Origin: Pseudomonadota bacterium | GTDB lineage: Bacteria > Pseudomonadota > Gammaproteobacteria > Burkholderiales > Casimicrobiaceae | Assembly (NCBI GenBank): GCA_018241785.1 | Contig: JAFEDF010000232.1 | Coordinates: 46,694 to 110,693 of the forward strand | Direction: 5' to 3' | DNA length: 64,000 nucleotides | In this document: positions 20,754 through 29,143 of the stretch, one piece after another | Position numbering within the stretch: position 1 is the stretch's first letter | How the letters are laid out: every line of letters starts with the position of its first letter | Notes under the pieces: generated by a model | Seen by the model: the letters and a program-made list of their open reading frames with translations, nothing else | The model's database searches: none | Told to the model about the DNA's origin: nothing | Position numbers and translations under genes: made by a program

Positions 20754-21476
20754 ATGACGATGCGCGTGCAACTCCTCACCTCGGAGTGGTGCGCGCCGTG
20801 CCGCGACGCAGAGGAGGTCTGGCGCGCAGTCGCGGGCCGGCGCGACATCGCCTTCGAGGTCCTCGACGTCGCGCAGCCGGAGGGGCGCTCGATCGTCTCG
20901 CGGCTCGGTGTGCGCACGATTCCTTCGACGGTGATCGACGGCGCGCTGAGCCACATCGGCGTGCCGTCCCCCTCGGAAGCGGCCGCGCTCGTCGCAGCCG
21001 CGCCGGAGCGCAGCGCCGGTCCGGCCACCGAGCACTACGTCGGGATGAGCCTCGAAGCGACCTCGGCGTGGTCGGTCGCTTCGGCGGTCTGCTATCTCGC
21101 GCTCGCCGGAGCGGCGCTCGTGTTCGGCGGCGGCCTCGACGGCGACCCGCCGTGGCGCACCGCGGCGCTGCACGTCTACGGCATGGGCTTCGTCGCCTTC
21201 GTCGTGCTCGGTCTCGGCGAGCATCTGCTGCCGCGCTTCACCGGCGCGCCGATCCGCGGCGGCGCCAGTGCGTGGTGGCAGTTCGGGCTCGTTCATGCCG
21301 CGACCCTCCTGATCGCGGCCGGCGCGCTCGCCGGCGCGCGGTCGGTCGAGGCGGCGGGAGGCGGCGCCGGCCTCGGTGCGTTCGCACTGTTCGCGTGGCG
21401 GCTGCTGCCGGTGCTGCGTGCGCGGCCGCAGACGAACCCTGACGCCGCCGCGACGAACGCGTTCCCGGGCCCGTAA
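20754..21476 (+). CDS. thioredoxin-domain/LPRFTG membrane fusion protein
   Basis: 240 aa. Residues 1-85 form a glutaredoxin/thioredoxin-like domain with active site WCAPC (Cys13, Cys16) and the cis-Pro segment VRTIPSTVIDG. Residues ~104-220 are four membrane helices. The second, LHVYGMGFVAFVVLGLGEH, ends LLPRFTGAP and matches the helix in the gene at 19868, so the two membrane parts are paralogous. The topology would put the Trx domain in the cytoplasm. Last gene of the three-gene cassette; function not known to me. Confidence 0.78.
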   Translation: MTMRVQLLTSEWCAPCRDAEEVWRAVAGRRDIAFEVLDVAQPEGRSIVSRLGVRTIPSTVIDGALSHIGVPSPSEAAALVAAAPERSAGPATEHYVGMSLEATSAWSVASAVCYLALAGAALVFGGGLDGDPPWRTAALHVYGMGFVAFVVLGLGEHLLPRFTGAPIRGGASAWWQFGLVHAATLLIAAGALAGARSVEAAGGGAGLGAFALFAWRLLPVLRARPQTNPDAAATNAFPGP

Positions 21477-21574
21477 CGCCGGGGTAGCGCGTCAGCGTGC
21501 GGAGGCGGTCGCCGCCTGACGAGCGGGCGCCGCTGCGCCCGGATCGCCAGCGTGACGCCGATCCCGCCGCTGGC

Positions 21575-21594
21575 GATAATGCGCTATCATTATC
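21575..21594 (+). promoter_or_regulatory. Fur/Zur-type operator
   Basis: The 20-bp sequence GATAATGCGCTATCATTATC is a near-perfect inverted repeat of the GATAAT/ATTATC Fur-box type, in a GC-rich background. It ends 3 bp before the ATG of the Fur-family gene. That placement suggests autorepression, with control extending to the coupled ZIP transporter gene. Confidence 0.8.
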
Positions 21595-21597
21595 AGC

Positions 21598-22068
21598 ATG
21601 TCGACCCGGCGCAGGAGGACGTCGTCGCAGGGACTGGCGCCCCGCAGCAGCGTCCGCCGCGAGGCGATCGCGACCGTGGTCGCCGCGGCGCGGCGGCCAC
21701 TCTCGCCAGCCGAAATCCTGTCGGCTGCGCGCGGCAGGATACCGGGGATCGGAATCGCCACCGTCTATCGCAACGTCAAGTCGCTCGTCGCGGCCGGGGT
21801 GATCCGCCCCGTCGCGCTGCCCGGCGAGCCGACGCGCTTCGAGGCGAGCGGCATCGAGCACCACCACCACTTTCAGTGCACCGAGTGCCGGCGCGTCTAC
21901 GACATCGCCGGCTGCCCACGCGCGCTGCGGCACCTCGCGCCTCCGGGCTTCGTCGTCCATGACCACAGCCTGACGCTCTACGGCCGCTGCCCCGAATGCG
22001 CTTCGAACCGGCGCGACGGCGCGGCGCACCGATCCGGCCGGGCCGCGCGCGCGCCGGTGATCGAGTGA
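21598..22068 (+). CDS. Fur-family metal-responsive repressor
   Basis: 156-aa regulator. The winged helix includes GIATVYRNVKSLVAAGVI. The metal sites include HHHHFQCTEC and a C-terminal CPEC that would hold a structural zinc. Zur, Fur and PerR cannot be told apart from sequence alone; the coupling to a ZIP importer favours zinc (Zur) or iron. The ATG at 21598 has no Shine-Dalgarno because the operator sits there, so the mRNA may be leaderless. Its stop overlaps the ZIP gene as GTGA. Confidence 0.88.
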   Translation: MSTRRRRTSSQGLAPRSSVRREAIATVVAAARRPLSPAEILSAARGRIPGIGIATVYRNVKSLVAAGVIRPVALPGEPTRFEASGIEHHHHFQCTECRRVYDIAGCPRALRHLAPPGFVVHDHSLTLYGRCPECASNRRDGAAHRSGRAARAPVIE

Positions 22069-22802
22069 CGGCGACTCTCCTTTCGTTCGCAGCGTTCGCA
22101 GCGACGCTCGGCGGCGGAGCGTTCGCGCTTCACTTCAGGGCGTCGATTCACTTCATCCTGGCCTTCACGGCCGGCGTGCTCCTGGGTGTCGTCGCGTTCG
22201 ACCTCCTGCCGGAGATCGCCGGGCTCGCGGGCCGGCTCGAAGTGTCGATGACCGGCGCGATGATCGCCATGGTGGCGGGCTTCCTCGTGTTCCACGGCAT
22301 CGAGAAGTTCATCCTCGTCCACCACGGCCACGAGCGCTATTACGCGGCGCATCGCCATCCAGCCGTCGGCGTGCTCTCCGCCCTCGCGCTCGTCGGCCAC
22401 AGCTTCATGGACGGTGTCGCCATCGGCCTCGGGTTCCAGGTCTCGCCGGCGGTGGGGATCGCAGTCGCGCTCGCAGTCGTCGGCCACGATTTCTGCGACG
22501 GCATGAACACGGTCGGCCTGATGCTCGTTCATCGCAATACGCCGCGGCGCTCGATTGCGATGCTCGTGCTCGACGCGATTGCGCCGGTGCTCGGTGCGCT
22601 CGCGACGCTTGCGTTCTCGATGCCGCCCCTTGCGCTGATGCTCTACCTCGGCTTCTTCGCCGGCTTCCTCCTCTACATCGGCGCGGCCGACGTCCTTCCC
22701 GAAGCGCATTCGCATGCAGCCCCGGGAACCGCCGGCACCCTGATCGCGCTCACCACCGCCGGTGCTGCGTTCATCTTCGGGGTCGTCGGCATGATCGGCT
22801 AG
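22065..22802 (+). CDS. ZIP-family metal transporter
   Basis: 245-aa inner-membrane transporter with about eight hydrophobic segments. The two metal-binding helices are visible as GHSFMDGVAIGL (His112, Asp116) and GHDFCDGMNTVGL (His141, Asp145). A His-rich loop (HHGHERYYAAHRH) precedes them. It likely imports zinc or another divalent cation under control of the Fur-family gene it overlaps. The stop TAG is part of the left border of the palindromic element. Confidence 0.88.
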   Translation: MTATLLSFAAFAATLGGGAFALHFRASIHFILAFTAGVLLGVVAFDLLPEIAGLAGRLEVSMTGAMIAMVAGFLVFHGIEKFILVHHGHERYYAAHRHPAVGVLSALALVGHSFMDGVAIGLGFQVSPAVGIAVALAVVGHDFCDGMNTVGLMLVHRNTPRRSIAMLVLDAIAPVLGALATLAFSMPPLALMLYLGFFAGFLLYIGAADVLPEAHSHAAPGTAGTLIALTTAGAAFIFGVVGMIG

Positions 22803-23086
22803 GGAAGCCCTGCGAAACGGGAACGGACCCTGTGTCAGCGATCGGCAGCGCTGGGAAGCGGCGGGGATGCTCCGGCGCGCGAGTTCGACCGTGAAGGCCG
22901 AGGGAGCGGGGTACCGTGACGGGCTCGAACACCGGCTGCGTTTCGCAGCCGAACTCGCGCGTCACGGTACCCCGCTCCCTTGGCCTCTACGGTCGGTGTA
23001 GAGCGCACCGGAGCATCCCCACCGCTCGACCCGGCGCTGCCGATCGCTGACACAGGGTCCGTTCCCGTTTCGCAGAGCTTCCCTAG
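22799..23086. repeat. 288-bp palindromic element, MITE-like
   Basis: Both ends read CTAGGGAAGC inwards. The outer 53 bp of the two arms differ at a single base; the inner arms are also largely complementary with small indels. The centre is the hairpin GGCTGCG-TTT-CGCAGCC (22934-22950). Outside the arms the sequences differ, and the ends are bounded by TA, the target duplication of IS630/mariner-type elements. It fills the gap between convergent zip and moeA genes, holds no gene, and could act as a bidirectional terminator. Confidence 0.8.
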
Positions 23087-23122
23087 CGATCGGCCGGCGA
23101 TCGCACGCCAGCGCCGGCGCTG

Positions 23123-25069
23123 CTACCTGCGAAAGCCGAGTGCCGCGAGCGCCGCGCGAACGTCGCGATCGGCGAGCACGTCGCGAAAGAGCCGCACCGG
23201 AGCGCGCTCGAGCCTCGCGGTCGGAACGACGAAGTCGTAGCGCTCCTCCTGGAGCGCGATGAAGTCGAGCCCGTAGTCGCGCGCGACCGTGTCGATCGCC
23301 ACACCCCAGTCGGCGCGGCGCTGGCTCACCGCCGCTGCGACCGCGTTGTGCGACCGCGTCTGCACTGCGTAGCCTGGCGGACGCCGCCCGTCGAGCAGGC
23401 CGTCGACGAGAATGCGCGTACCGCTGCCGGAGTTGCGATTGACGAGCACGCACAGTGGATCGGCGAGGGCTGCGGCAACCGCCGCAGCTGCGCTCTTGCC
23501 GGCGAAGCGCGAGTCCCCCCGCCGGTGCACGATGCCCTGCATGCGCCCGTACCCGGGCAGCAGGGTCAGCGACTCGGTCATCAGGTGGCGGTTGTATTCG
23601 CCGGTCGCCGGATCCATCAGGTGGATGCCGGCGACGTCGCACTCGCCGCGCTTCGCGGCGGCGAGCCCGCCCATGCTGCCGACGTACATCGTCTTCGTCT
23701 CGACGCCGCGCTCGCGCAGCCGGCCGACGATGAGGTCGACGCCGACGCAATGGCTGCCGATGAAGGTGAGGTCGGCCGGCTCGACCCCGCTGCCGAGAAG
23801 CTGCACGGCGACCTTCGCACCCGCGTCGACGATCTCGGTGTGCTGGTCGATGGTGATGAAGCCGTCGGCGTGGCTGAACGCCGTCACCGATCCCGAGCCC
23901 TTGCCCATCGGATAGCCGACGAGCCCGGAATCGGCGCGCGCGAGGCCGACGAGCAGGTATTCGGTGCGCCCGCGCTCCGAATTGACCCGCATCGGCAGCG
24001 TCGCCGCGACGGTTTCGCGCCGCGCCGGAGGGAGCCCCGCGAACGCGCGCAGCACCGGGGCCACGAACTCGTGGAAGGTGAACACGGCCGAGGTCGGAAA
24101 GCCGGGCAGGATCACCACGGGCTTGCCTGCGGTGACCGCGAGGCAGATCGGCTTGCCGGGCTTCAGCGCGACGCCGTGCGCGACGATTCCGGGATCCTTC
24201 AGGCCCGCGACGACCCGATAGGAGAGGTCGCCCGCACCCTTCGACGTGCCGCCCGAGAGGATGACGGCGTCGTGCTCGAGCGCTCGTGCGAGCGCCTGCC
24301 GCAGCGCGTCGTCATCGTCGCGAACGATCCCCAGCTGGATCGGCTCGCCGCCGAGCTCCTCGACCGCCGCGCCGACGATCGCCGCGTTGGAGTCGTAGAT
24401 CGTTCCTGCGCGCAGCGGCGAACCCGGTGCCACGATCTCGTCGCCGGTCGAGAGGATGGCGACGCGCGGGCGACGGTGCACGGCGACCTCGGCGAGCCCG
24501 ATCGCGGCCAGCACGCCGATCTCGCGCGAGGTGAGGAGCTGCCCGCGGCGAAGCACGGTCTCGCCCTTCGCGATGTCGGTTCCGGCGCAGCTCACGTTGT
24601 CGCCTGGAGCGACCGCCCGTGTCACTTCGAGGTGTGCGCCGTCGGGCGCGACGTCGGTGTGCTCGACCATGACGATCGCGTCGGCGCCGCGCGGGACCAT
24701 CGCGCCGGTCGCGATCATCGTCGCGTGGCCGGGAAGCACCTCTTCGCGCGGCGCGACCCCGGTCGCCAGCACCTCGTCGTTCATCGTCAGCGTGCGCGGC
24801 GCTTCCTCCATCGCGCCGAAGGTGTCGGCCGACTGCACGGCGAAGCCGTCGACGTTGGAGCGATCGAACGCGGGCACGTCGACCCCCGAGCGGACGTCGT
24901 CGGCGAGAATCCTCCCGCGGGCGCGCACGAGCGGGACGGTCTCGGTTCCGAGCGGCGCCATCCGCAGGTGCCGCTGGAAGCGCGACGTCGCCTCGTCGCG
25001 CGTGATCACCGTGAGGAACTGCGCCTGGCGCGGATCGGGCCGCGCAGGCGGCCGTGCGGGATCATTCAT
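23123..25069 (-). CDS. moeA: MoeA fused to a periplasmic-binding-protein-like domain
   Basis: 648 aa. Residues 1-~420 are a complete MoeA (molybdenum insertion into molybdopterin): AFDRSNVDGFAV, ATGAMVPRGADAIV, ILSTGDEI, ILSGGTSKGAGD, and ILPGFPTSAVF. Residues ~430-648 form a substrate-binding-like domain (GGLAAAKRGECDVAGIHL, VNRNSGSGTRILVDGLL) of the type fused to MoeA or LysR-like proteins in other bacteria and archaea. It has no signal peptide, so it is cytoplasmic. It overlaps the upstream moeA by 8 bp. Confidence 0.9.
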   Translation of the reverse strand: MNDPARPPARPDPRQAQFLTVITRDEATSRFQRHLRMAPLGTETVPLVRARGRILADDVRSGVDVPAFDRSNVDGFAVQSADTFGAMEEAPRTLTMNDEVLATGVAPREEVLPGHATMIATGAMVPRGADAIVMVEHTDVAPDGAHLEVTRAVAPGDNVSCAGTDIAKGETVLRRGQLLTSREIGVLAAIGLAEVAVHRRPRVAILSTGDEIVAPGSPLRAGTIYDSNAAIVGAAVEELGGEPIQLGIVRDDDDALRQALARALEHDAVILSGGTSKGAGDLSYRVVAGLKDPGIVAHGVALKPGKPICLAVTAGKPVVILPGFPTSAVFTFHEFVAPVLRAFAGLPPARRETVAATLPMRVNSERGRTEYLLVGLARADSGLVGYPMGKGSGSVTAFSHADGFITIDQHTEIVDAGAKVAVQLLGSGVEPADLTFIGSHCVGVDLIVGRLRERGVETKTMYVGSMGGLAAAKRGECDVAGIHLMDPATGEYNRHLMTESLTLLPGYGRMQGIVHRRGDSRFAGKSAAAAVAAALADPLCVLVNRNSGSGTRILVDGLLDGRRPPGYAVQTRSHNAVAAAVSQRRADWGVAIDTVARDYGLDFIALQEERYDFVVPTARLERAPVRLFRDVLADRDVRAALAALGFRR

Positions 25070-26315
25070 AGAGGTACACCGTCACCGAGGCACCCGGCGC
25101 ATAACCTTCGCTTTCGGCCGGGACGATGACGAAGCCGTCGGCACGCGTCGTCGACGAGAGGATCGACGCACCGGCGAGGGCGAGCGGCTCGATGCCACCG
25201 TCGGTCCAGCGCACGCGGCAGTAATCGACGCGACCGACCGCCGATGCAATCTTGCGCGCGACCGCGGCTTCGCGCGTCCGGTGCGGCCAGCCCGGAGGCC
25301 TGCCGCCGCGCAGCCGGATCGCGCGACCCGCGAAGAAATCGTAGGCGCACAGGCACGACACCGGGTTGCCCGGCAGCAGGAAGACCGGAACGTCGCCGAT
25401 GCGCCCGACACCCGCCGGACTCGATGGCCGCATGGCGACGCCGTGAATCGCGAGCTCGCCGATCTCGGCGAGGAGCCGCGGAGCGTGGTCCTCGCGCCCG
25501 ACGGAGGAGCCGCCCGAAACGAGGACGACGTCGGCGCCGGGTGCGGCCAGCGCCGCGCCGATCGACGCCGCATCGTCGCCGAGCTTCAGCCGCCTTTCGA
25601 CGATGCCGCCGTCGCGCGCAACGAGGCTTGCGAGCATCGGCGAATTCGCATCGTAGATCTGATGAATGCCCTTGGCGTCGCCGGCGTTCACGATCTCGTT
25701 GCCGGTGACGAGGATACGCACGCGCGGCTGCGCGATCACGTCGACCGCGGGAATGCCGAGCGAGGCGATGAGGCCGACGTCCTGCGCGCGCAGCCGCCGT
25801 CCGCCGTCGAGCACCTTCGTGCCGCTGCGGATATCCTCGCCGCGCATGCCGACGTGCTTGCCCGGCCCGGACGCCTGCGTGAGTTCGACGCGTCCATCCT
25901 TCTCCTGCGCATATTCCGCCGGCACCACCGCGTCGGCGCCCGCCGGCAGCGGCGCGCCGGTCATGATCCGCACCGCACTCGCCTCGCCGACGGCCCGTTC
26001 GTACGGCCGTCCGGGAAACGCCTCGCCGACGATCGCGAACGCGAGCGGGTTGTACTCGGCGGCGCCCGCGGTCTCCTCGCCGCGAACCGCATAACCATCC
26101 ATCGCAGCGCGATCGAATTCGGGCACGTCGCGCGTCGCGACGACCGGCGCCGCGAGCACGCGCCCTGCAGCTTCGTCGAGCGCCACCGTCGTCGGCCCGA
26201 GACGGGTGGCGTGACCGTCGATCCAGTCGAGGACCGCACGCACCTCGGCGCGCCGGCTGAACCCATGCATGCGCACGTCCGGGGACGACCGCCCGCCTGC
26301 GGTCATCGCCGACAC
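25062..26315 (-). CDS. moeA: molybdopterin molybdenumtransferase MoeA
   Basis: 417-aa stand-alone MoeA of usual length. It has DVPEFDRAAMDGYAV, MTGAPLPAGADAVV, ILVTGNEI, VSGGSSVGRED and LPGNPVSCLCAYDFF. It ligates molybdate to adenylylated molybdopterin. The start is GTG 26315 or ATG 26306. Two moeA copies in tandem, the second fused to a binding domain, suggest separate roles such as molybdate versus another oxyanion or cofactor variant. modABC diverges 190 bp away. Confidence 0.93.
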   Translation of the reverse strand: MSAMTAGGRSSPDVRMHGFSRRAEVRAVLDWIDGHATRLGPTTVALDEAAGRVLAAPVVATRDVPEFDRAAMDGYAVRGEETAGAAEYNPLAFAIVGEAFPGRPYERAVGEASAVRIMTGAPLPAGADAVVPAEYAQEKDGRVELTQASGPGKHVGMRGEDIRSGTKVLDGGRRLRAQDVGLIASLGIPAVDVIAQPRVRILVTGNEIVNAGDAKGIHQIYDANSPMLASLVARDGGIVERRLKLGDDAASIGAALAAPGADVVLVSGGSSVGREDHAPRLLAEIGELAIHGVAMRPSSPAGVGRIGDVPVFLLPGNPVSCLCAYDFFAGRAIRLRGGRPPGWPHRTREAAVARKIASAVGRVDYCRVRWTDGGIEPLALAGASILSSTTRADGFVIVPAESEGYAPGASVTVYLYE

Positions 26316-26435
26316 TTTCGAATCGCGGGATTGATCACGGGCGAACGCATGGCGCCCCGATTATAGGTCGCCCCCATCGCGGCCCTGCCGGCCTTCGTTG
26401 CCGCCGCCCCGGCGCCCGCGTCTGCCGCCGCCGCT

Positions 26436-26478
26436 TTGACGCCGGTTGCAGCGTCGTCGTATACGCCGGTATATTACG
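26436..26478 (+). promoter_or_regulatory. modA promoter with ModE-like box
   Basis: TTGACG (26436-26441) and TATACG (26460-26465), 18 bp apart, make a plausible promoter. Over the -10 lies an inverted repeat CGTCGTATA-N6-TATATTACG (26455-26478), 7 of 9 positions symmetric. It closely resembles the ModE molybdate-repressor box (CGnTATATA-N6-TATATAnCG). No modE gene is in the window. The rest of the 190-bp gap shows nothing else I can name. Confidence 0.65.
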
Positions 26479-26505
26479 CGTCCGCAGTGTGCTGGCGGAG
26501 GATCG

Positions 26506-27282
26506 GTGAAGCACCTGACCCTGGGAATCGTGTACGTCGTCCTCGTGGCCTCGCTCGTCGGCGCGCGCCCGGTCGCGGCTGCCAGCAGCGTGACGGTGTT
26601 TGCCGCCGCAAGCCTCAAGGAGGCGATGGACGCGCAGGCCGTGCGCTTCGAGCGCTCCACCGGGGACCGCGTCGTGGTGTCGTATGGCGCGAGCAACGCG
26701 CTCGCGCGGCAGATCGAAGCGGGAGCACCGGCCGACATCTTCGTCTCGGCCGACCTCGACTGGATGGACTATCTCGACAAGCGTCACCTGATCGAACCCG
26801 GCTCGCGTATCGACCTCCTGCACAACGCCCTGGTCCTGATCGAACCGACCGGTGCCGCTGCGAAGCTCGCGATCGGTCCGCATTTCGGACTCGCTGCGGC
26901 CCTTCACGGCGGCAGGCTCGCGATGGCGAACCCCGACGCCGTTCCCGCCGGCCGCTATGGCAAGGAGGCGCTCGTCCATCTCGGCGTCTGGGCGGATGTC
27001 GAGCGCCGGATCGCGCCGGCGGAGAACGTCCGCGCAGCACTCGCGCTCGTCTCCCGTGGTGAAGCTCCGCTCGGCATCGTCTACCGCACCGACGCCATGG
27101 CCGACCCGGGCGTGAAGATCGTCGGCACGTTTCCGCCCGGGAGCCATGCACCGATCGTCTATCCTGCGGCGCTCGTCGCCGGCAGCACCTCCGCGGCCGC
27201 ACGTACGCTGCTCGACGATCTGCACTCGGCCGCGGCGCAGGTCGTCTGGACGCGCTACGGCTTCGCCTTCGCGCATCGGTAG
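26506..27282 (+). CDS. modA: molybdate ABC transporter, periplasmic binding protein
   Basis: 258-aa precursor with a signal peptide ending around AAASSV. It has the ModA signature FAAASLKEAMD, SYGASNALARQIEAGAPADI, FVSADLDWMDYL and NPDAVPAGRYGKEAL. It binds molybdate or tungstate for ModBC. The GTG at 26506 follows GGAGG at ideal spacing and starts right before the signal peptide; the ATG at 26446 lies in the operator. Confidence 0.94.
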   Translation: MKHLTLGIVYVVLVASLVGARPVAAASSVTVFAAASLKEAMDAQAVRFERSTGDRVVVSYGASNALARQIEAGAPADIFVSADLDWMDYLDKRHLIEPGSRIDLLHNALVLIEPTGAAAKLAIGPHFGLAAALHGGRLAMANPDAVPAGRYGKEALVHLGVWADVERRIAPAENVRAALALVSRGEAPLGIVYRTDAMADPGVKIVGTFPPGSHAPIVYPAALVAGSTSAAARTLLDDLHSAAAQVVWTRYGFAFAHR

Positions 27283-27287
27283 GTCCC

Positions 27288-27983
27288 GTGCCGACTGCTG
27301 ACGAGCTTGCGATCGTCGGCCTGAGCCTTCGCGTCGCCGTCGTCAGCGTCGCGTGCAGCCTGCCGTTCGCCGTCGCGATCGCGTGGGTTCTCGCGCGGCG
27401 GTCGTTTCCAGGCAAGACGCTCGTCGACGCCGCAGTCCACCTGCCGCTCGTACTGCCGCCGGTCGTCGTCGGCTACGCGCTGCTCGTGCTCTTCGGCCGC
27501 CACGGACCGCTCGGGCGCGTGCTCGCCGACTGGTTCGGCATCGTCCTGGCGTTTCGCTGGACCGGGGCTGCGCTCGCTGCGGCGATCATGGGCTTTCCGC
27601 TGATGGTGCGCGCGATCCGGCTGTCGTTCGAATCGGTGGATCGGCGCCTCGAAGTCGCCGCGCGGACGCTCGGCGGCTCGCGGCTATCGGTGTTCATGTC
27701 GATCTCGCTGCCGCTTGCGCTGCGCGGAGTCGCGACAGGCGCCATGCTGTCGTTCGCGCGCGGGCTCGGCGAGTTCGGTGCAACGATCACCTTCGTGTCC
27801 AACATTCCGGGCGAAACGCAGACGCTGCCGCTCGCGATCTACACCTACACCCAGGTCCCGGGCGCGGAGCCGCAGGCGCTGCACCTCAGCCTGCTCGCCG
27901 TCGCGCTGTCGCTCGCCGCCCTCGTCGGATCGGAATGGCTCGCCCGCATCGCGCGCCACCGGAGGGATGATGATCGAGGTTGA
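27288..27983 (+). CDS. modB: molybdate ABC transporter permease
   Basis: 231-aa inner-membrane permease with five or six helices. The ABC-coupling EAA loop is EVAARTLGGSRLSVFMSISLP, and GEFGATITFVSNIPGETQTLPLAIY is the typical ModB ending (read as two adjoining pieces). GTG start at 27288, 5 bp after modA. It overlaps modC by 17 bp. Confidence 0.94.
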   Translation: MPTADELAIVGLSLRVAVVSVACSLPFAVAIAWVLARRSFPGKTLVDAAVHLPLVLPPVVVGYALLVLFGRHGPLGRVLADWFGIVLAFRWTGAALAAAIMGFPLMVRAIRLSFESVDRRLEVAARTLGGSRLSVFMSISLPLALRGVATGAMLSFARGLGEFGATITFVSNIPGETQTLPLAIYTYTQVPGAEPQALHLSLLAVALSLAALVGSEWLARIARHRRDDDRG

Positions 27984-29058
27984 CGTCGAGAAGGGCCGCG
28001 GTGCGTTCGAGCTCGCGGTGCGCTTCGCGCTCGATGCGCCGATCGTCGGCCTGTTCGGGCACTCGGGTGCCGGCAAGACGAGCGTCGTCGATGCGATCGC
28101 CGGAATCCTGACCCCTGATCGCGGACGCATCGTCGTCGACGGCGTCCCGCTGTACGACTCCGCGCGAGGCGTCGACGTCACCATCGACCGGCGCCGCGTC
28201 GGCTACGTCTTCCAGGACCCGCTGCTCTTTCCGCACCTCGACGTCGAAGCCAACCTGCTCTACGGACTGCGGCGGCGCGCGCTCGTCGAGCGCATCGTCG
28301 AGCCATCGCGCGTCATCGAGCTTCTCGGCTTGCGGCCGATGCTGCGCCGACGGCCGATGACGCTCTCCGGCGGCGAGCGCCAGCGCGTCGCGATCGGCCG
28401 GGCGCTTCTCGCACAACCGCGGATCCTGCTGATGGACGAGCCGCTATCCGCGCTCGACCTCGCGCGCAAGAACGAGGTTCTCGACTACATCGAACGCCTG
28501 CACAGAGAGCTCCGCATCCCGATCGTCTACGTGAGCCACTCGATTGCCGAGATCGCGCGGCTTGCCGACGCCGCTGCCCTGCTCGACCGCGGCCGATGCG
28601 TCGCGGCAGGCGCAACCGGCGAGGTTCTCGGCCGCCCCGAGGTGACGCGCGGAGTCGATCGATACGAGGACGGCGCCGTGATCGAGACACGGGTGATCGC
28701 CCACGACACGGCCGACTCGCTCACCCGCCTCGCGTTCGCAGGCGGCGAGCTTCTGGTGCCGCGGATCGCCGCACCCGCGGGGGCTGCCGTGCGCACGCGT
28801 ATCCGTGCACGAGACGTCGCGCTGTCGACGGCCAGGCCCGAGGGAACGAGCGTGCTCAACATCATCGCCGGCGAAGTGACCGCAATCGACCGGCGCGACG
28901 GCGCCATGGTCGACGTGCGTCTCGGCTGCGGCGGCGCGGCGCTCGTTGCGCGAATTACCCGGCGCTCGCTCGGCGAGCTCGGGATCCGCCCCGGCCAGCG
29001 TCTCTACGCGCTCGTCAAGGCCGTTTCGTTCGACGACGCAGCGATCGGCCGCCAGTGA
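27967..29058 (+). CDS. modC: molybdate ABC transporter ATPase
   Basis: About 363 aa. Walker A is GHSGAGKTS (31-39), the signature is LSGGERQRVAIGRALL, and Walker B is ILLMDEPLSALD. A C-terminal TOBE/MOP domain (SVLNIIAGEVTAIDRRDG) binds molybdate. GGAGGG lies immediately before ATG 27967, so the second in-frame ATG at 27970 may be the true start. It completes modABC and converges on narI. Confidence 0.94.
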   Translation: MMIEVDVEKGRGAFELAVRFALDAPIVGLFGHSGAGKTSVVDAIAGILTPDRGRIVVDGVPLYDSARGVDVTIDRRRVGYVFQDPLLFPHLDVEANLLYGLRRRALVERIVEPSRVIELLGLRPMLRRRPMTLSGGERQRVAIGRALLAQPRILLMDEPLSALDLARKNEVLDYIERLHRELRIPIVYVSHSIAEIARLADAAALLDRGRCVAAGATGEVLGRPEVTRGVDRYEDGAVIETRVIAHDTADSLTRLAFAGGELLVPRIAAPAGAAVRTRIRARDVALSTARPEGTSVLNIIAGEVTAIDRRDGAMVDVRLGCGGAALVARITRRSLGELGIRPGQRLYALVKAVSFDDAAIGRQ

Positions 29059-29112
29059 TCAGCGTGGTGCGGGCGGGATGGCTCGGGTGGTGTGATGCGG
29101 GCGGCGCAAGCT

Positions 29113-29139
29113 CGCGGCCGGGCTCGCGTGCCGGCCGCG
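29113..29139. terminator. GC-rich hairpin between convergent modC and narI
   Basis: A perfect 9-bp stem CGCGGCCGG/CCGGCCGCG with a 9-nt loop lies between the modC stop (29058) and the narI stop (29144). Neither side has a proper U-run, so it is terminator-like rather than a clear intrinsic terminator. Confidence 0.4.
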
Positions 29140-29143
29140 CGGC

